Source of the DNA: Cladorrhinum sp. PSN259
Taxonomy: Eukaryota > Ascomycota > Sordariomycetes > Sordariales > Podosporaceae
DNA: 64,000 nt
Direction of reading: 5' to 3'
Assembly (NCBI GenBank): GCA_033725935.1
Contig: MU867081.1
Location: forward strand, 124,001 to 188,000
This document shows, in pieces, positions 1-10,545 of this stretch. The notes beneath the pieces were generated by a model. The model was not told the origin of the DNA. It saw only the letters and a program-made list of their open reading frames with translations, and searched no databases. A program made the translations under genes and the position numbers. Within the stretch, counting starts at the first letter, position 1. Each line of letters opens with the position of its first letter.

Positions 1-51
1 GTGCTGGTCAAGATTGGTCTCATCGGTTACTGGGCTGCAGTGCTTGCCTAA
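1..51 (+). CDS. possible C-terminal end of a gene entering from the left
   Basis: Frame 1 is open from the window edge to a TAA at 49-51 and reads VLVKIGLIGYWAAVLA. The hydrophobic, aromatic-rich end would suit the tail of a membrane protein. Only 16 codons are visible, so the frame could be open by chance. No other stop-bounded frame at the edge looks better. The identity cannot be assigned. Confidence 0.3.
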   Translation: MLVKIGLIGYWAAVLA

Positions 52-556
52 AGACATGATCTTCCACTCAGAGTATCTTGTTCTGTTCATCGTCCTCCGC
101 CTCACCACTTTTCGTCCGAACTTTTGTGATCCCCTCGTCTTCTGGTTTTGTGGTGGAGAATAAATAGGGCCGACTAGCTCTCACTACTTCCTTCCTGAAC
201 ACATTTGAGATGCTGTTTTTCCGTTCGACATCTCAACCTCACGCTGTTCATCCCAACTTCTATCGCCGGCGATAAGCCCGTTGTGGAGATACAGTTGGTG
301 TCACTGAGAATTGTCCTCACTGCCTATGTTCTTTTGGTCTCCAGCCATCACGTGTCTTTTCTTTTCTTCCGTCTGATAGCTTTGCACGTTCCGTCCGAGC
401 TGCAGTAATCTTATGGTGCATTGGTGAGGCCAAGCAAGCAATGGCATCAGTTAGCTTTCTTGCCTATAAATTCGAGCCTTCCATACCTTTTCTTCCTTTC
501 ATCATCTTGCTCCTTGCAACTTTCACCGGGATTGCCGTAGGTAGCTGATCACCAAC
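52..556. other. intergenic, leader of the 557-2497 gene
   Basis: No convincing coding region. An AT-rich stretch near 158-168 (AATAAATA) could serve as a core promoter for the downstream gene. The short open frame at 205-408 has no recognisable protein features and I leave it out. Confidence 0.5.
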
Positions 557-2497
557 ATGGAGGACACCAGCAAAGCAACCAAGTCGAAAAGTAGGTATAT
601 TTACTACGACAAGTACAATAGCTAACGTGTCACAATTGCAGTCAAGCAAGAAATTCCCAGTATGTGGGCTCGCTACCAGGCCGAGAATGACAACAACGGC
701 ATGAAGCAGCCTGACATCCAGCCTCAGGGGAACAAGCACGGCAACATGCGCCGAGACTGGCGCGGGGATCTAGGAAATGGGAGCTCAGGTTTGAGCCCTC
801 AAAATGCGGAGGCCCCCCACGCTGTTCCTGCTATTCAAGGTCAGTTGTTTGGGAACAATGCTGCTGGTCTATACCGACCTGCCAATCTAAATTCGAGTTT
901 CTACGTCGCTCAGTTGTACGCCACACATCTCAACAGCTTCACGACCCATCTAAACAACTTTACGACTCATCTCAACTTTGCGACCCATCTGAACAACTTC
1001 ACGGCAACAATGGCCAATACGCCTACCGAGCCTCACGGCATGCCTGATTTCACGACGGGCACCCATGGACATAGCATGGGGATTGACCCCAGTATCCTGA
1101 ACAGGTCTGTCATTGTCCTCGTCATGGCTAACTAATATCACATCATCGTGTTTTTCTTTTGTTTTTTTCGTATTGGCATGCATACTGACATTCTTAACAG
1201 GACTCCCGATGCTCCCGGAGTGGCTGGCCAGCATCAAAATAGACCTGCAAATGTTACGGGCTTGCCTTACAACACCACGAGCATGTCCCACAGCATGACC
1301 GCCATGCCTCACAACGTGATCGGCACGCCTTACAATATGCCCGGCATCCCTGCGAACCAGTCCGAAGGCCCTGCAAATGGATTTGTCAGGCCTAACCAGT
1401 TCGCTGCCATGCCTAATAGCCCTCACGGTAGGCCTGAATACATCTCTCGCGACGTCGGTACTGCTCGTCCTTTCATGCCTAGAACACCGGCTACTCCCAT
1501 CCACCCCGCCTCTCATGAAATCAAGGATAGAAATCCAATCCAGCCGCTGCAAGTTAGCATTCACGAGTTGCCTCATGTTCCGACCACGTTGGACAACTCG
1601 GCGCCGTTCACCCCGGACAGAGTCCAATTCCTGCCTCAGTTCAAAGACGAGCGCATCAACCGCGTTGTCCAGCTCAAGGCGTCGGACCTCATCCCCGTCG
1701 GCCTTCTCTACTCTGGCACGACGTTTAGCATCTCCCGCCTGCCCCTCGGCGACGGCACGACCGGCAACCTCACCCGCCGCTGGTCTGGCGCCGGCATGGC
1801 CAATATGGTGGTCACCATCGGCATGAACGAGGGCCGTGGGAACGAAGAATGGGCCATCGCGTTGCGCATTCGTGACTGGCCCGCCGGTCAAGTCGCGCGC
1901 TTCCCGGAGACGCAGGAGACTTTCCGTCTCCTCCACACGCTGATCGGCCACTTCGATCTGCTGCCCGACGGCCGTGAGAAGTGGTATGTTCTTCGCCAGC
2001 GTGACCGCACAACTGGAGAGAGATACATCAAGGTCATTCGCGCTTACGTTGATACCACCAAGCGGGTCGTTTTCCCGAACCCAGCTGGTGCAAAGGCCAA
2101 GAACAAGGAGGCGCGCAAGACCCAGGCTTCGCAGGCTAAGAAGCGAGAGGAGACTGAGAGGGCCGGAGACCGTGACTCTGATGAAGAGTTCATGAGGATC
2201 TTGCGGGGACACTTGGAAGAGGGCGCTGCCGAGCATGATACAGAGCCCGAGGAGGCTGAGGAGGATGATCACGACAACCATCGGCCCAAGGGTCGCGCCA
2301 ACAATCGGCTTATTGATGTTGGCTCTATGGCTGACCAGGACAAAGCCAGGCGGCTGAAGGAGTGGGCCGCTACGAGACCGGGTGTTCTTTCGAACGACGA
2401 GCTCGGCCAGAATATTCTGCGGTTCATGACTGAGATCGTGCAGCCTCCTCCCACCACTGGCGGCCATCGTCAGAAGCGAGCCAGGACCGATGCTTAG
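557..2497 (+). CDS. hypothetical low-complexity protein with folded C-terminal region (3 exons)
   Basis: Exons 557-590, 642-1104 and 1201-2497 give 597 residues. Both introns (51 and 96 nt) have GT-AG ends and join in phase. The N-terminal half is rich in Asn, Thr, His, Met and Pro. It includes a THLN-type repeat (about residues 117-143) and loosely repeated MPHN/MSHS/TPYN-like motifs, which suggest disorder. From about residue 300 the sequence is well structured, with Trp- and aromatic-rich segments such as WAIALRIRDWP and KWYVLRQRD. A Lys/Arg/Glu-rich coiled stretch (KNKEARKTQASQAKKRE) and an acidic patch follow, and the protein ends in the basic motif QKRARTDA. Nuclear location is plausible. 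I recognise no family. A long antisense open frame (950-2467) is a shadow. Confidence 0.75.
923..1003 (+). repeat. in-frame THLN(S/N)FT repeat
   Basis: Four imperfect copies of a six- to seven-residue unit (THLNSFT, THLNNFT, THLNFA, THLNNFT) lie in tandem inside the 557-2497 gene. The nucleotide copies are diverged, for example CATCTC/CATCTA/CATCTG, so the protein motif is conserved better than the DNA. Confidence 0.8.
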
Positions 2498-3487
2498 ATG
2501 AACTCTCTTGTTCCCTTAATATTCTTTGCCGCTCTTTCTTCCTGTTTCTTCTTTGGTTTGGAAACGGCGAATTACATCAGGATTCATGGATGGAAAGCAG
2601 CTGCAATGGGAATTTCTAGGGACGAGAGTTGTTTCCTTTTCTGTGAGGTGGGAAGGGTTTCTTTGGGCAGGCTTTTCTTACCAGTACGGGAAGGTTGGAG
2701 CATTGGCGTTGGCTACGGCATGGAATTGGCACGGATTATACCACGGGTTTTATTAGGAGGAAGTCTTTTCATTGAGGCTGACATGGGAGGATACCATGCG
2801 CCAGGATTGAGTTTTCGGGTTCAGACACTTGGTACTTCTGAACCACATTTACCGAAATTGAGTCTAAATGATTCCCAGAATTCTGACTTCCCCATTCCTG
2901 CTCATTTGTGATGCTTTGTTGAATAATGGTGAATAGAAAGCTGGTGCCAATGAATGAATTTTACTTATCCACCGTACTAAGCCAGATCATGGTGTGAGTG
3001 ATGCTTTGATGCATCATTCTCAGTAACAAAGCAGATTCCCAGATAATGTGAATACGTCAAAGAAATCGACCAGATGTTGATCCGGTCCCATTATGAAAGC
3101 AGCACCCAATACTTAAAGACTCTCTATATCCACCTCAAATCAGGTTCGTCATTGACCCCCGTTCCATGATGCATGATTATCCTGATCTCCCGTTCCATCT
3201 CCACGCACATCTGTACTGCCTTGAACTTGCACGACCGGTGTTGTGGGAAGGGATAGCCTGCCAGTGAAAGCGCTCGAGAAAGACCAAAATGGCTTTGTTG
3301 GGTGTCAGTGCAACTTTTTAAAGACGAAGAAAAAAGGGTTCGATAGTCATCGTCCTTACCTTTAGGAGTTACATGTGTCGAATGTCGAACTCGGAAGAAG
3401 GGATTTTTGCTGGCAATCTTGGAGATAGTGGCTTTGAGAGTCCCTCAGAGGGCTGTGTTGCAAAAATACTGTAGCTCCTGTAATGGG
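2498..3487. other. intergenic / 3' region
   Basis: The open frame starting directly after the previous stop (2498-2911) is most simply 3' UTR: it abuts the stop, has no start context of its own and no domain. The rest holds nothing I can support. Confidence 0.55.
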
Positions 3488-4306
3488 CTACTGGGAGGAC
3501 GACTCTTCTGTTCCCGAAGTTGGCTTAGCTGCAACGGCAGAATCATCATCGGGGGCCCGGGACGAGTCTTGTGCCTTGGCAGCAGATGCTTCTCCGAGGT
3601 GGGCGCCCTCATGACCTCTCTCCTGGCTGTTATTGCCTATCTTAGAATCATCATCTGTGCCGGCATGTACTGCAGACGCTGTAGCAGCATCAGATGGTGC
3701 CTCCTTCTCAACCTCGCCGTGGGCAAATGGGAGGTTCGCGGTGTGGGCGCTGAGGTGCTGCCACAGGGCCTCCTTTTTCGCGAACTGCTTCCCACAGCCG
3801 CACTTTAAGTTGTTCTGGGACCCCTTCAGCTCGTGCGGAGGCTTCTTCAGTCGCAGTCGCTCCTCCCTGATGTGGCGTGAGAGTTCGCCAGGCCATCTGA
3901 ACTCCTCGCCGCACCTGCACGGCCACGAGGTGATGGACTCGTAGTATTCGCGCGTGGCTTTTGGGACTTGCGAATACTCGTTGTAGAGACACAGGTGGAT
4001 GTTCTCCAGGTTGTGGACCTGGCGCGTCTCGTCAACGTGGCTTGCTGGTAGGAGGATTGTGGACTTCGTCTTTGGCGCCTCGACAGTCGCCTTCTCCCCA
4101 TTAGCTGATCCTGCGGGCGTCATCTCCGAGTCGGTCGCTGATTCGGCACCGGCATCCTGCAGTGACATGGCAGATACTTTACCGGCGAGGGATTTGTTGA
4201 CAGGATCAGCTTTGACGGGCGCGGCCGTTGGAAGTACGGTTGTTCGTAGGGTCGCCGGTGATGTGTCTGTAGACGTCGACGATTTTGTTTTGCGTTTCCG
4301 AGCCAT
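3488..4306 (-). CDS. C2H2-like zinc-finger protein
   Basis: A single exon of 272 residues starts at the ATG complementary to 4304-4306. The N-terminus is basic (MARKRKTKSS), a likely nuclear signal, followed by an Ala/Thr/Ser-rich linker. The centre carries two CxC-type finger units. The second, CGCGKQFAKKEALWQHLSAH, has C-x-C-x12-H-x3-H spacing, shorter than classical C-x2-C. The first, CRCGEEFRWPGELSRHIREE, keeps C-x-C and one His but lacks the second His. The C-terminal 70 residues are polar and low in complexity. A DNA- or RNA-binding nuclear role is inferred; the target is unknown. Confidence 0.75.
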   Translation of the reverse strand: MARKRKTKSSTSTDTSPATLRTTVLPTAAPVKADPVNKSLAGKVSAMSLQDAGAESATDSEMTPAGSANGEKATVEAPKTKSTILLPASHVDETRQVHNLENIHLCLYNEYSQVPKATREYYESITSWPCRCGEEFRWPGELSRHIREERLRLKKPPHELKGSQNNLKCGCGKQFAKKEALWQHLSAHTANLPFAHGEVEKEAPSDAATASAVHAGTDDDSKIGNNSQERGHEGAHLGEASAAKAQDSSRAPDDDSAVAAKPTSGTEESSSQ

Positions 4307-5221
4307 ATCTAAGGGTTGGGAATGGTGATTCGAAGTGGTGAATTGAGGTTAGGTGGTGGAGTTAGTTCGGGTGTGAATTGTTTTAAAAGACGCGTCGCTG
4401 GAATCGCTTCTTCTGCGTCCTTAGTGACAGGGCAATTAGTGTCTCCTGGGGGTTTGTGTTGGCACTTGGACTTATGCAACGACACGGACATTAAACCTTG
4501 CCTTAAAATTCAGGTACATGGAATTGCCACATTATGAGTTCGTCTTCCACCTCTTCCGCTTCCAGTAGGTTCCAAGCCCAAGGATTTTCTCTTTGCAAAG
4601 CGTGGACTCGCACAAACCCAACGCCCCAGCTATAACTCCAGCCCTAGCCTGCCCATGCCCCAGATACCTACCCATTATGCAGGAACGGCACAATGGCTAC
4701 TTATGGCTAAACAGTCGACCATCGACTCCCTGATGGAAAAAGGGACTAGCTCAGTCTGAAAGACCATACTTGTAGATATTACAAGGATCGTGGAAAATAA
4801 AGGCAACTGCTATTATTACAACCAACAATAGGGAGTTGGAAACTAGCCACTGACTCCGATTCACTCTGGCTGTGTTATTCATGGCAGTTTTCAACGCAAC
4901 CGTCCTTTTGGAAAAAGAGCTCAAACAGGTGTTGGTTCTTACATTCCATGTTCCGCCTGGCTATGCCAATTCTGTTATCCTCGTCTACAAAATATGGTTC
5001 CTAATCTCAGGTCCTTTTATTCCAATCAACTCCACCACCACAAAGCATCATGCGCTCCTAAACATCCGTCGACTCTCACTTCTAATACACGATGCTCAGA
5101 ATACTGAGCCAAGGGGCAGTTTGTAAGGCCGAGCTCCGAAAAGCTGGCAATCCTGAGATGTCTTGATGTGCCTGTTGCAGTTGGAATTGGTCCCATAAGC
5201 TTTGTTATAGCACGAGCAAAC
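4307..5221. other. intergenic
   Basis: Short open frames at 4316-4537 and 4872-5126 show no domain or signal. A tRNA-like A-box string near 4745-4755 is not followed by a B box. I see nothing else. Confidence 0.5.
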
Positions 5222-5878
5222 CTAGTCTCGAGTCCGCAAGTGAACGGTGTTGTGGTGCTCGCGAAGGTCCTTCTTCCTAGTGAACCTTGAGAACGGGCAG
5301 AGATTGCAAGTAAGAGGGGTAGATCGACGGCGTTGCTGACACACGGGAGTCGGGACCTGCGGTTGCTGAGTGAAGGTTGAAGTGATCTCGAGGTTGTCGG
5401 GTGAAGCTGGCATAGGTGCAGGCCAGGGTCCTGGCACGATGTCGATGTAGTTGAAGCCATGATCAGGCGGTGATGCTTGCGGTTGGACGGAGATCGGGGG
5501 CTGAAGACTGTGGGCTTGGACGCGGGACCAGCAATTTGGGGTCATGGAGTAAAGCGTGGATGGGAAGCGACTTGGGGCCGTAAATAATCTGTCTTCAACT
5601 TGGTAGGGAATTGTATCTGGAAGAACATCGAAGGAGATGGGCTGCAAGGCTAAAGGTCCAGGTGTGGGGGATGCGAAGAAAGAGTAATCGAGATTGAGAT
5701 CATTATTGCAGGGTTGCGAGGATCTAGACTGGAATCGGGGGTATGTCTGTTGAGACGAGAGACACTCGGTGAGGAGATTGGTGTTTCCAGAATTGATAAC
5801 ACTCCTGGCACTCGATGATGGGCATTGTGCACATGTATTGTAACCTCCTGCCCTGTCAAGGTGAGTTGTTGTCAGCAT
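5222..5878 (-). CDS. small protein with C-terminal C2H2-type finger
   Basis: 218 residues from the first in-frame ATG (complement of 5876-5878) to a TAG at 5222-5224. The bulk is Pro/Ser/Gln-rich and probably disordered. The last 35 residues hold CNLCPFSRFTRKKDLREHH followed by NTVH, a C-x2-C ... H-x4-H finger, preceded by a basic QQRRRS patch. Fungal proteins with a single C-terminal finger of this layout are usually nuclear, but I cannot name this one. An upstream ATG at about 5967-5969 (complement) followed by a GTGAGC donor does not join in phase, so I did not use it. The frame is open upstream without ATG, so the start is not certain. Confidence 0.6.
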   Translation of the reverse strand: MLTTTHLDRAGGYNTCAQCPSSSARSVINSGNTNLLTECLSSQQTYPRFQSRSSQPCNNDLNLDYSFFASPTPGPLALQPISFDVLPDTIPYQVEDRLFTAPSRFPSTLYSMTPNCWSRVQAHSLQPPISVQPQASPPDHGFNYIDIVPGPWPAPMPASPDNLEITSTFTQQPQVPTPVCQQRRRSTPLTCNLCPFSRFTRKKDLREHHNTVHLRTRD

Positions 5879-6130
5879 GTTGTTTTCAATTCTTAAGTTC
5901 GTCAAGCAAATCAGAATCTTGGGTGCTCACCATATCAACTGCGTTCTTCTGCGTTTTGGAAATGGCCATCGTTAGATTTTAAAACGACGGCCCCGAAGGG
6001 CAGCAAATTTGGCCTTCTATCTGATAGCAAGCTGAAGATCCCCGGTGATGAGATATGGAGCTCTTTATAGTTGTTGGTAGAGCTTCATGTATGCCAGATT
6101 CGGCGTCGGAGAATTGCCGATTCCCACCCG

Positions 6131-6168
6131 AATGATTCCCAATGATTCCCAATGATTCCCAATGATTT
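6131..6168. repeat. AATGATTCCC tandem repeat
   Basis: Three perfect copies of the decamer AATGATTCCC at 6131-6160 are followed by a partial fourth copy (AATGATTT). The decamer is not part of any credible coding frame. Confidence 0.9.
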
Positions 6169-7212
6169 CCACAAGAATGCCCGTTCCTGCCACGTGGATG
6201 TAAGGAACAACGACAAGGCTTTCCGGTTCCAAGACCGCAGCTGAGGAGCCACATCAGCGTAGCCAATCCATCCGGCCGGCAATATTTCTGACCCTCCATC
6301 TTTTTAACTCAGGTTAGGAGTGCGAGGGTCTGGTTGGCCTCAGCTCAACCGCTAAGGAGGCACTAGCCACGTGTGCACGTCTTCGTGTGACACTGTTGCC
6401 GGAAAGTTCAAGATTCCCGCATTTACCTGGGATTCATTGTGGGAATCCTCCGAATCTGCGCCATATTCTTCCTCAGGCAGATAGTGAGGCTGACTGAGTG
6501 CCCGCCAAAAGTTGGTGCACTCCGTGACAAAGCAACCTCTCGGTCGCCTGCATGGTCAGCAGAAACTCAGCTTGGTGTTACCGTCCATTTCCGCTCTTCG
6601 AACAGCTGGGTGTTTGCGCCCATCAAGTCTCGATATCTGTGATCTGTAACTCAGGTTCAATTCGAAATTGAGAGCACATAAGAGAGAGAATAGTGATTCG
6701 AAATGAAACAAATTCTGACAGCAGCGACAAAAAAGAGCACTTTGCAGATGCAAATCTTTATTCCGTCTTCTCCGGGGCACCTTCATAAATCCGGACCACC
6801 CCTACCTGGCCGGTCGGACTCTTTCACGGGATCTCGCGTCACATTCGCGTCAAATGCAATCCTTAGGACCGACACGTTCAAACGCGATTGGAGAACACCC
6901 ATACCGCATCTGCAAATACCCCAGCAGAAGCACGTCTTGGCACCAGCCAGAACCTCTGACTGTCCGGTCGAGCCACCGGACAAAGTCCGAGATTTCTCCA
7001 CTTTCGGCCGCTTGCAGCTCCGGATTTATGTACGGAGGATGCAGCGTGCTTACTACGTATTTGCAGGACCAGTTAGGAAATATACATTTAATGTCCATCA
7101 TCCCATCTTCATCTTTGTCTGTTTTTGTTGACCCCTTTTCAAACACACTCAAAGGTTTTTTCTTCTCAGATATCTTTTCTCTTCAATTCCAAGTCCCTTT
7201 CACCACTTTGAC

Positions 7213-7219
7213 ATATAAA
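7213..7219 (+). promoter_or_regulatory. TATA-like box upstream of the VOC gene
   Basis: The string ATATAAA lies about 30 bp before the ATG at 7250. That is close for a TATA element, so it may instead lie in the leader. Confidence 0.35.
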
Positions 7220-7249
7220 TATCATCACCCTTGCAGGTAAACCGCCAAA

Positions 7250-7714
7250 ATGGTCATCGCTCACACAGGCATCAAAGTCCCCGCCGACCTCTTCGAGTCC
7301 ACCATCTCCTTTTACGTCTCTGCCCTGGAGCCACTCGGCTACACCAAAGCCTTGTCCCTCTTTAACGACTCGGTCGTGGGGTTCGCCGACGCGGAAGGGA
7401 CCTTGGATTGGTGGGTCAGTATTGCGCAGGATGGAGTAGCGCAGGGTGCTCACACGGCGTTTCAGGCCAAGGGTAACTAATCATTCCTTTTTTACTTTCC
7501 GTCTCTTACTCACTCATATGTTGACTTGACGACTGGACGAACGATAGATCGCGCGACGGTGGATAAGTTCTATCAAGTGGCCCTCGAAGCGGCCGGAGTA
7601 AAGGATAACGGCAAGCCGGGGTTGAGAGAGCACAGCGGTCCGAGTTACTACGCTGCTTTTGTGTTTGATCCGGCTGGGAATAATGTTGAGGCTGTTACTT
7701 TGAAGCCTGAGTAA
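7250..7714 (+). CDS. VOC superfamily (glyoxalase/dioxygenase-fold) protein
   Basis: Exons 7250-7472 and 7548-7714 (75-nt GT-AG intron, phase 1) encode 129 residues, the usual size for a one-domain vicinal-oxygen-chelate protein. The start MVIAHTGIKVPADLFESTI has the N-terminal metal-site His (H5) and the F-Y-x-x-x-L-x-P-LGY pattern of this fold. The end YYAAFVFDPAGNNVEAV has the typical DPxGNxxE strand, with the Glu as likely metal ligand. Small VOC proteins act as lactoylglutathione lyase-like enzymes, dioxygenases or drug-binding proteins. The substrate cannot be read from sequence. There is no targeting signal, so it is probably cytosolic. Confidence 0.88.
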
Positions 7715-8460
7715 GGTAGATAGGTAGCGGGGGGGACAGAGGAAACTGTGGATACTATACAATGCGAGTTTGAGATGCTGGACTGGGGGTGCAGTCTAAA
7801 TGTGCGAAATAACTTGACTCAAATCATATCCTTGTATTTTCGTTGTCCAGTTTCTTTACATACTAGCTTGAGTTCTTGATGCGTGTGCATTGTTCTTCGG
7901 ATGCCAAACTTGATGTGGCTATGGGCGTGATTGACATGTTCCCGGAGGGTGTAAAAAAAAAAGTATCCGATGGGATTGTATGGGAAGGAGGAATCCTGGT
8001 GTGTGTGGATGGCTGTCTGGTGACATGTGTATGGTATATAATGTGAAGGACCCGGAGCACCAATCAGCGGGTGTAGCTGACCTTCTCTTGTATGAGTACT
8101 TTACTTAACTGTATGAGTATTGCCAGCTCGCTGGTGTGTAATATTAGAGACCCCGCTTTCTTTTTTACCCGTCGTTCGACCGCAGCGTCAGTCGCTCACT
8201 TTTAGGCACGCGTTTTTTTCTTTCCTTCCAATAATTTGTGAGATAAAGTCAGTGTCTACGTGGGTGGTTACAGATTATTGTTTGCGTTCGTTCGAGTGAC
8301 TGAGAAATTTAAACAGCAAGAACATGTAAAGAAAATGGGAATTGTTATTCACGGCACAAACATCAAGGACTTAGGAATCCATCATCACAGACTCGTTCAT
8401 TTGGTCCAGCTTTGCTATCCGCTACTGCATGTGCTTATAACACTCCCAAAGCTACTTCCA
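7715..8460. other. intergenic between convergent genes
   Basis: The 3' regions of a rightward and a leftward gene meet here. The short open frames, for example at 7863-8063, are not supported. Confidence 0.5.
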
Positions 8461-9390
8461 TCAATTATTCTGCCCATCCACAATCTGTCCCACAGCCTCC
8501 TGCGCAGCCTGCTTCCCAAAGAATTTAACAACCGCACTGACTACCGGACCGATCGGGATCCGTGGGTCCCTCCTCTCCAGTTCATCACCACCCTCATCGG
8601 CCGGCACGTCATTCAACATCATATCTTGCAAAGCCTTCATGACCTCCTCCTCTAATGCTTCATCCTCTGAGAATCTAGGCACAACAGAAGGGGGCTGAGC
8701 GGTATCAACAGCTTCAACCCGTTGTGGACGGACATCCAGGTCGAGCCTCTCCTGCCCGGCACAAGACGCAAGTTGTCTACATGCTTCAGAGGATACCGTG
8801 GGCTGACCGAATACTTGTCTTTTTTGTGCCGTCGCGGTGGTGATTCCTCCTGGGAGGTTGTTCATGGCCTCTTGTAAGGCACTGATCAGTTCGTTCAGGG
8901 CGGCGAGATCTTCGGGGTTGGAGGTGTCGGGGGTACTGGTAGGGACAAATTGGCGGCGCTGGTTTTGCGGGGCGTTCGCTTCTTGACTCGCAACGGTAGG
9001 TGTCTGCGTCTCGGTGAGTACTTGGTTTGCTACACCACCGAGTACGACGGCTGGGAGGACACTTCCGCCGCCGTTGGCGAGGCCCTTGATGAGGTTTGTA
9101 CCGATGTTGCCTCTGGAGCCTCTGAATGGTTTGCGGCGTTGAACGGAGGGAGGAGGAGGTTGTTGCTGCGAGATAACCTGGTTGGCGACTTCTCCTGCAA
9201 CAAGAGATCCTACAATGTTACCGGCAACGTTTGCTGCCGTATTTTGCAGGACACCGGTGGCAGGGCTGTGTTTGTTGAATAAGTTGCTGAGGGGAGGGAG
9301 CTTGGGGTCGCGTTTGGGAATGCTAGCAGCGTTGCTGGTTGCCGCGATACAGAGGCCGATGGCTGCGATGATGACAACTGTGTGCTTCAT
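8461..9390 (-). CDS. secreted protein with multiple KEX2-type dibasic sites
   Basis: A single exon of 309 residues. The first 21 residues (MKHTVVIIAAIGLCIAATSN then A) form a clear signal peptide. After it come dibasic sites at PKRD, QRRK, QRRQ, QKRQ and ERRD, all classical KEX2 (kexin) cleavage motifs, which would cut the chain into several fragments. The segments are Ala/Gly/Val- and Gln/Pro-rich. Only two cysteines remain after the signal (EACRQLASC). Two copies of a VANQV-containing stretch occur (GEVANQVISQ and GGVANQVLTE). It could be a repeat-type secreted prepropeptide like fungal kexin-processed peptides, or a plain secreted protein with a short propeptide. No family was recognised. 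Confidence 0.72.
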   Translation of the reverse strand: MKHTVVIIAAIGLCIAATSNAASIPKRDPKLPPLSNLFNKHSPATGVLQNTAANVAGNIVGSLVAGEVANQVISQQQPPPPSVQRRKPFRGSRGNIGTNLIKGLANGGGSVLPAVVLGGVANQVLTETQTPTVASQEANAPQNQRRQFVPTSTPDTSNPEDLAALNELISALQEAMNNLPGGITTATAQKRQVFGQPTVSSEACRQLASCAGQERLDLDVRPQRVEAVDTAQPPSVVPRFSEDEALEEEVMKALQDMMLNDVPADEGGDELERRDPRIPIGPVVSAVVKFFGKQAAQEAVGQIVDGQNN

Positions 9391-10545
9391 GCTGATACTA
9401 CTATGTATTGAGGGAATGGATAGCTAGGAGCTAAACTGGACGTTCCTGAAACTTGCGGTGATGGAATTAAAAGAAGTAAAGCTTGCCTGAAGCCTGTTGT
9501 GTAGAGCAGAGAAAGGAATGGACGGACTTGCCAGAAGCCCTGTTGAGAATAATGAGCGAGAGAAAGTTTGAGTGGTGGAGAGAAAACTTTGAGGAGTCCG
9601 GAGACCCAACAAGACGCTTTTATATTCCCCTTTCTCATGCTTTGGTCTGCCACCAGGGGTTTTCTCATGAACAATAGGCCATTCTACTGCTGGTCTTCAG
9701 AATGAGGCCGTTTCAATATGTTGCACGTCCAGCAGGTCTTGAGATGCAGGAAAGACAACCGCCCTGCAAGACCATCAAAGAATCATCGCCAAGCATAACA
9801 TAATCCAGAAATAGCAGTTTGACCACACCATATCATGCAGTCCTGATGCACTCAACCACGGTTGAGACATTCAGGGTTGAGAAATCCAGTTTTAAGGTAG
9901 ATGGCGTACGTAAACCCGACATCTCAACCACGACGTAGCTACCTTCTACATGGCAACGACAGAGGCGATCTCTCAGCTTGGCTTGGAAGTTGGTACACCT
10001 CTCTTGTGAACGGATGCCACTGGCGTGCTTGCACAGCCATCTTGAGACTAGAGCATGCTGGAATTATCCTTTTCAGCTCTTGGCATTAAAACCGTGCCTT
10101 CTGGGCAATTTCATATATGTTTTCAGTTAAGTGACTATTAGTAACCAAACCAGTCTGTGCCATCACGGCAGTTCGTCAACTTCAACCAAATTTCAACGTG
10201 CCGCATGTCCACGACTATGAAGCCGTACGGCTTACCCCCTTGAATCATACAGAAACGTCGATACGATCGGCGGGCACAGTAATATTACATGAGGATGGCG
10301 GCTGCTTATTGAACCTAGCCTTTTGAGATCAGGTTTGGGTGGTGGTCGCGGTCAATCAGTTTGAATTTTTTTTGAAACGTTGTGAAGAACGGAAGGCAAG
10401 CTGAAGGGGTAGTTCAAAAAAGGTTTGCAGAGAAGAAGAGTACCGGTAGTAGAGCCAAGGAAAAGCCTGCGGCAGTAAACCCGACAATGGTTTCAACAGA
10501 ATATACATCGCAAGAAGAAATTACCAATGACCACGAACAAGATCA
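9391..10545. other. intergenic
   Basis: This is the upstream region of the secreted protein and the 3' flank of the transcription factor. The frame at 10382-10621 (+) overlaps the last exon of the minus-strand transcription factor and is not supported. Confidence 0.5.
9618..9624 (-). promoter_or_regulatory. TATA box for the secreted KEX2-site protein
   Basis: On the minus strand the string TATAAAA lies about 230 bp before the ATG at 9390, a normal distance for a fungal gene with a leader. Confidence 0.45.

Larger units (their letters stand above)
5879..7249. other. intergenic, shared upstream region
   Basis: This lies between a leftward and a rightward gene, so it should hold both promoters. 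It contains a 10-bp tandem repeat at 6131-6168. The open frames at 5979-6299 and 6703-7131 show no protein features I trust. Confidence 0.5.

Noticed and set aside
950..2467. 505-codon open frame antisense to the first gene
   Set aside because: It mirrors the GC-rich coding exon, has Arg/His/Val-rich composition typical of reverse frames, and its supposed start and stop coincide with the sense gene limits.
2498..2911. Open frame directly after the first gene
   Set aside because: It starts at the base after the stop codon. No domain or convincing signal peptide logic; most simply 3' UTR.
4740..4810. tRNA-like string TAGCTCAGT
   Set aside because: The A-box resemblance is not followed by a GGTTCGAATCC-type B box and no cloverleaf can be drawn.
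5979..6299. 106-codon minus frame over the decamer repeat
   Set aside because: It is coding only because the 10-bp repeat lacks stops; no features of a protein family.
6703..7131. 142-codon frame before the VOC gene
   Set aside because: Overlapped by frames on the other strand, no domain, and it lies in the promoter of a well-supported gene.
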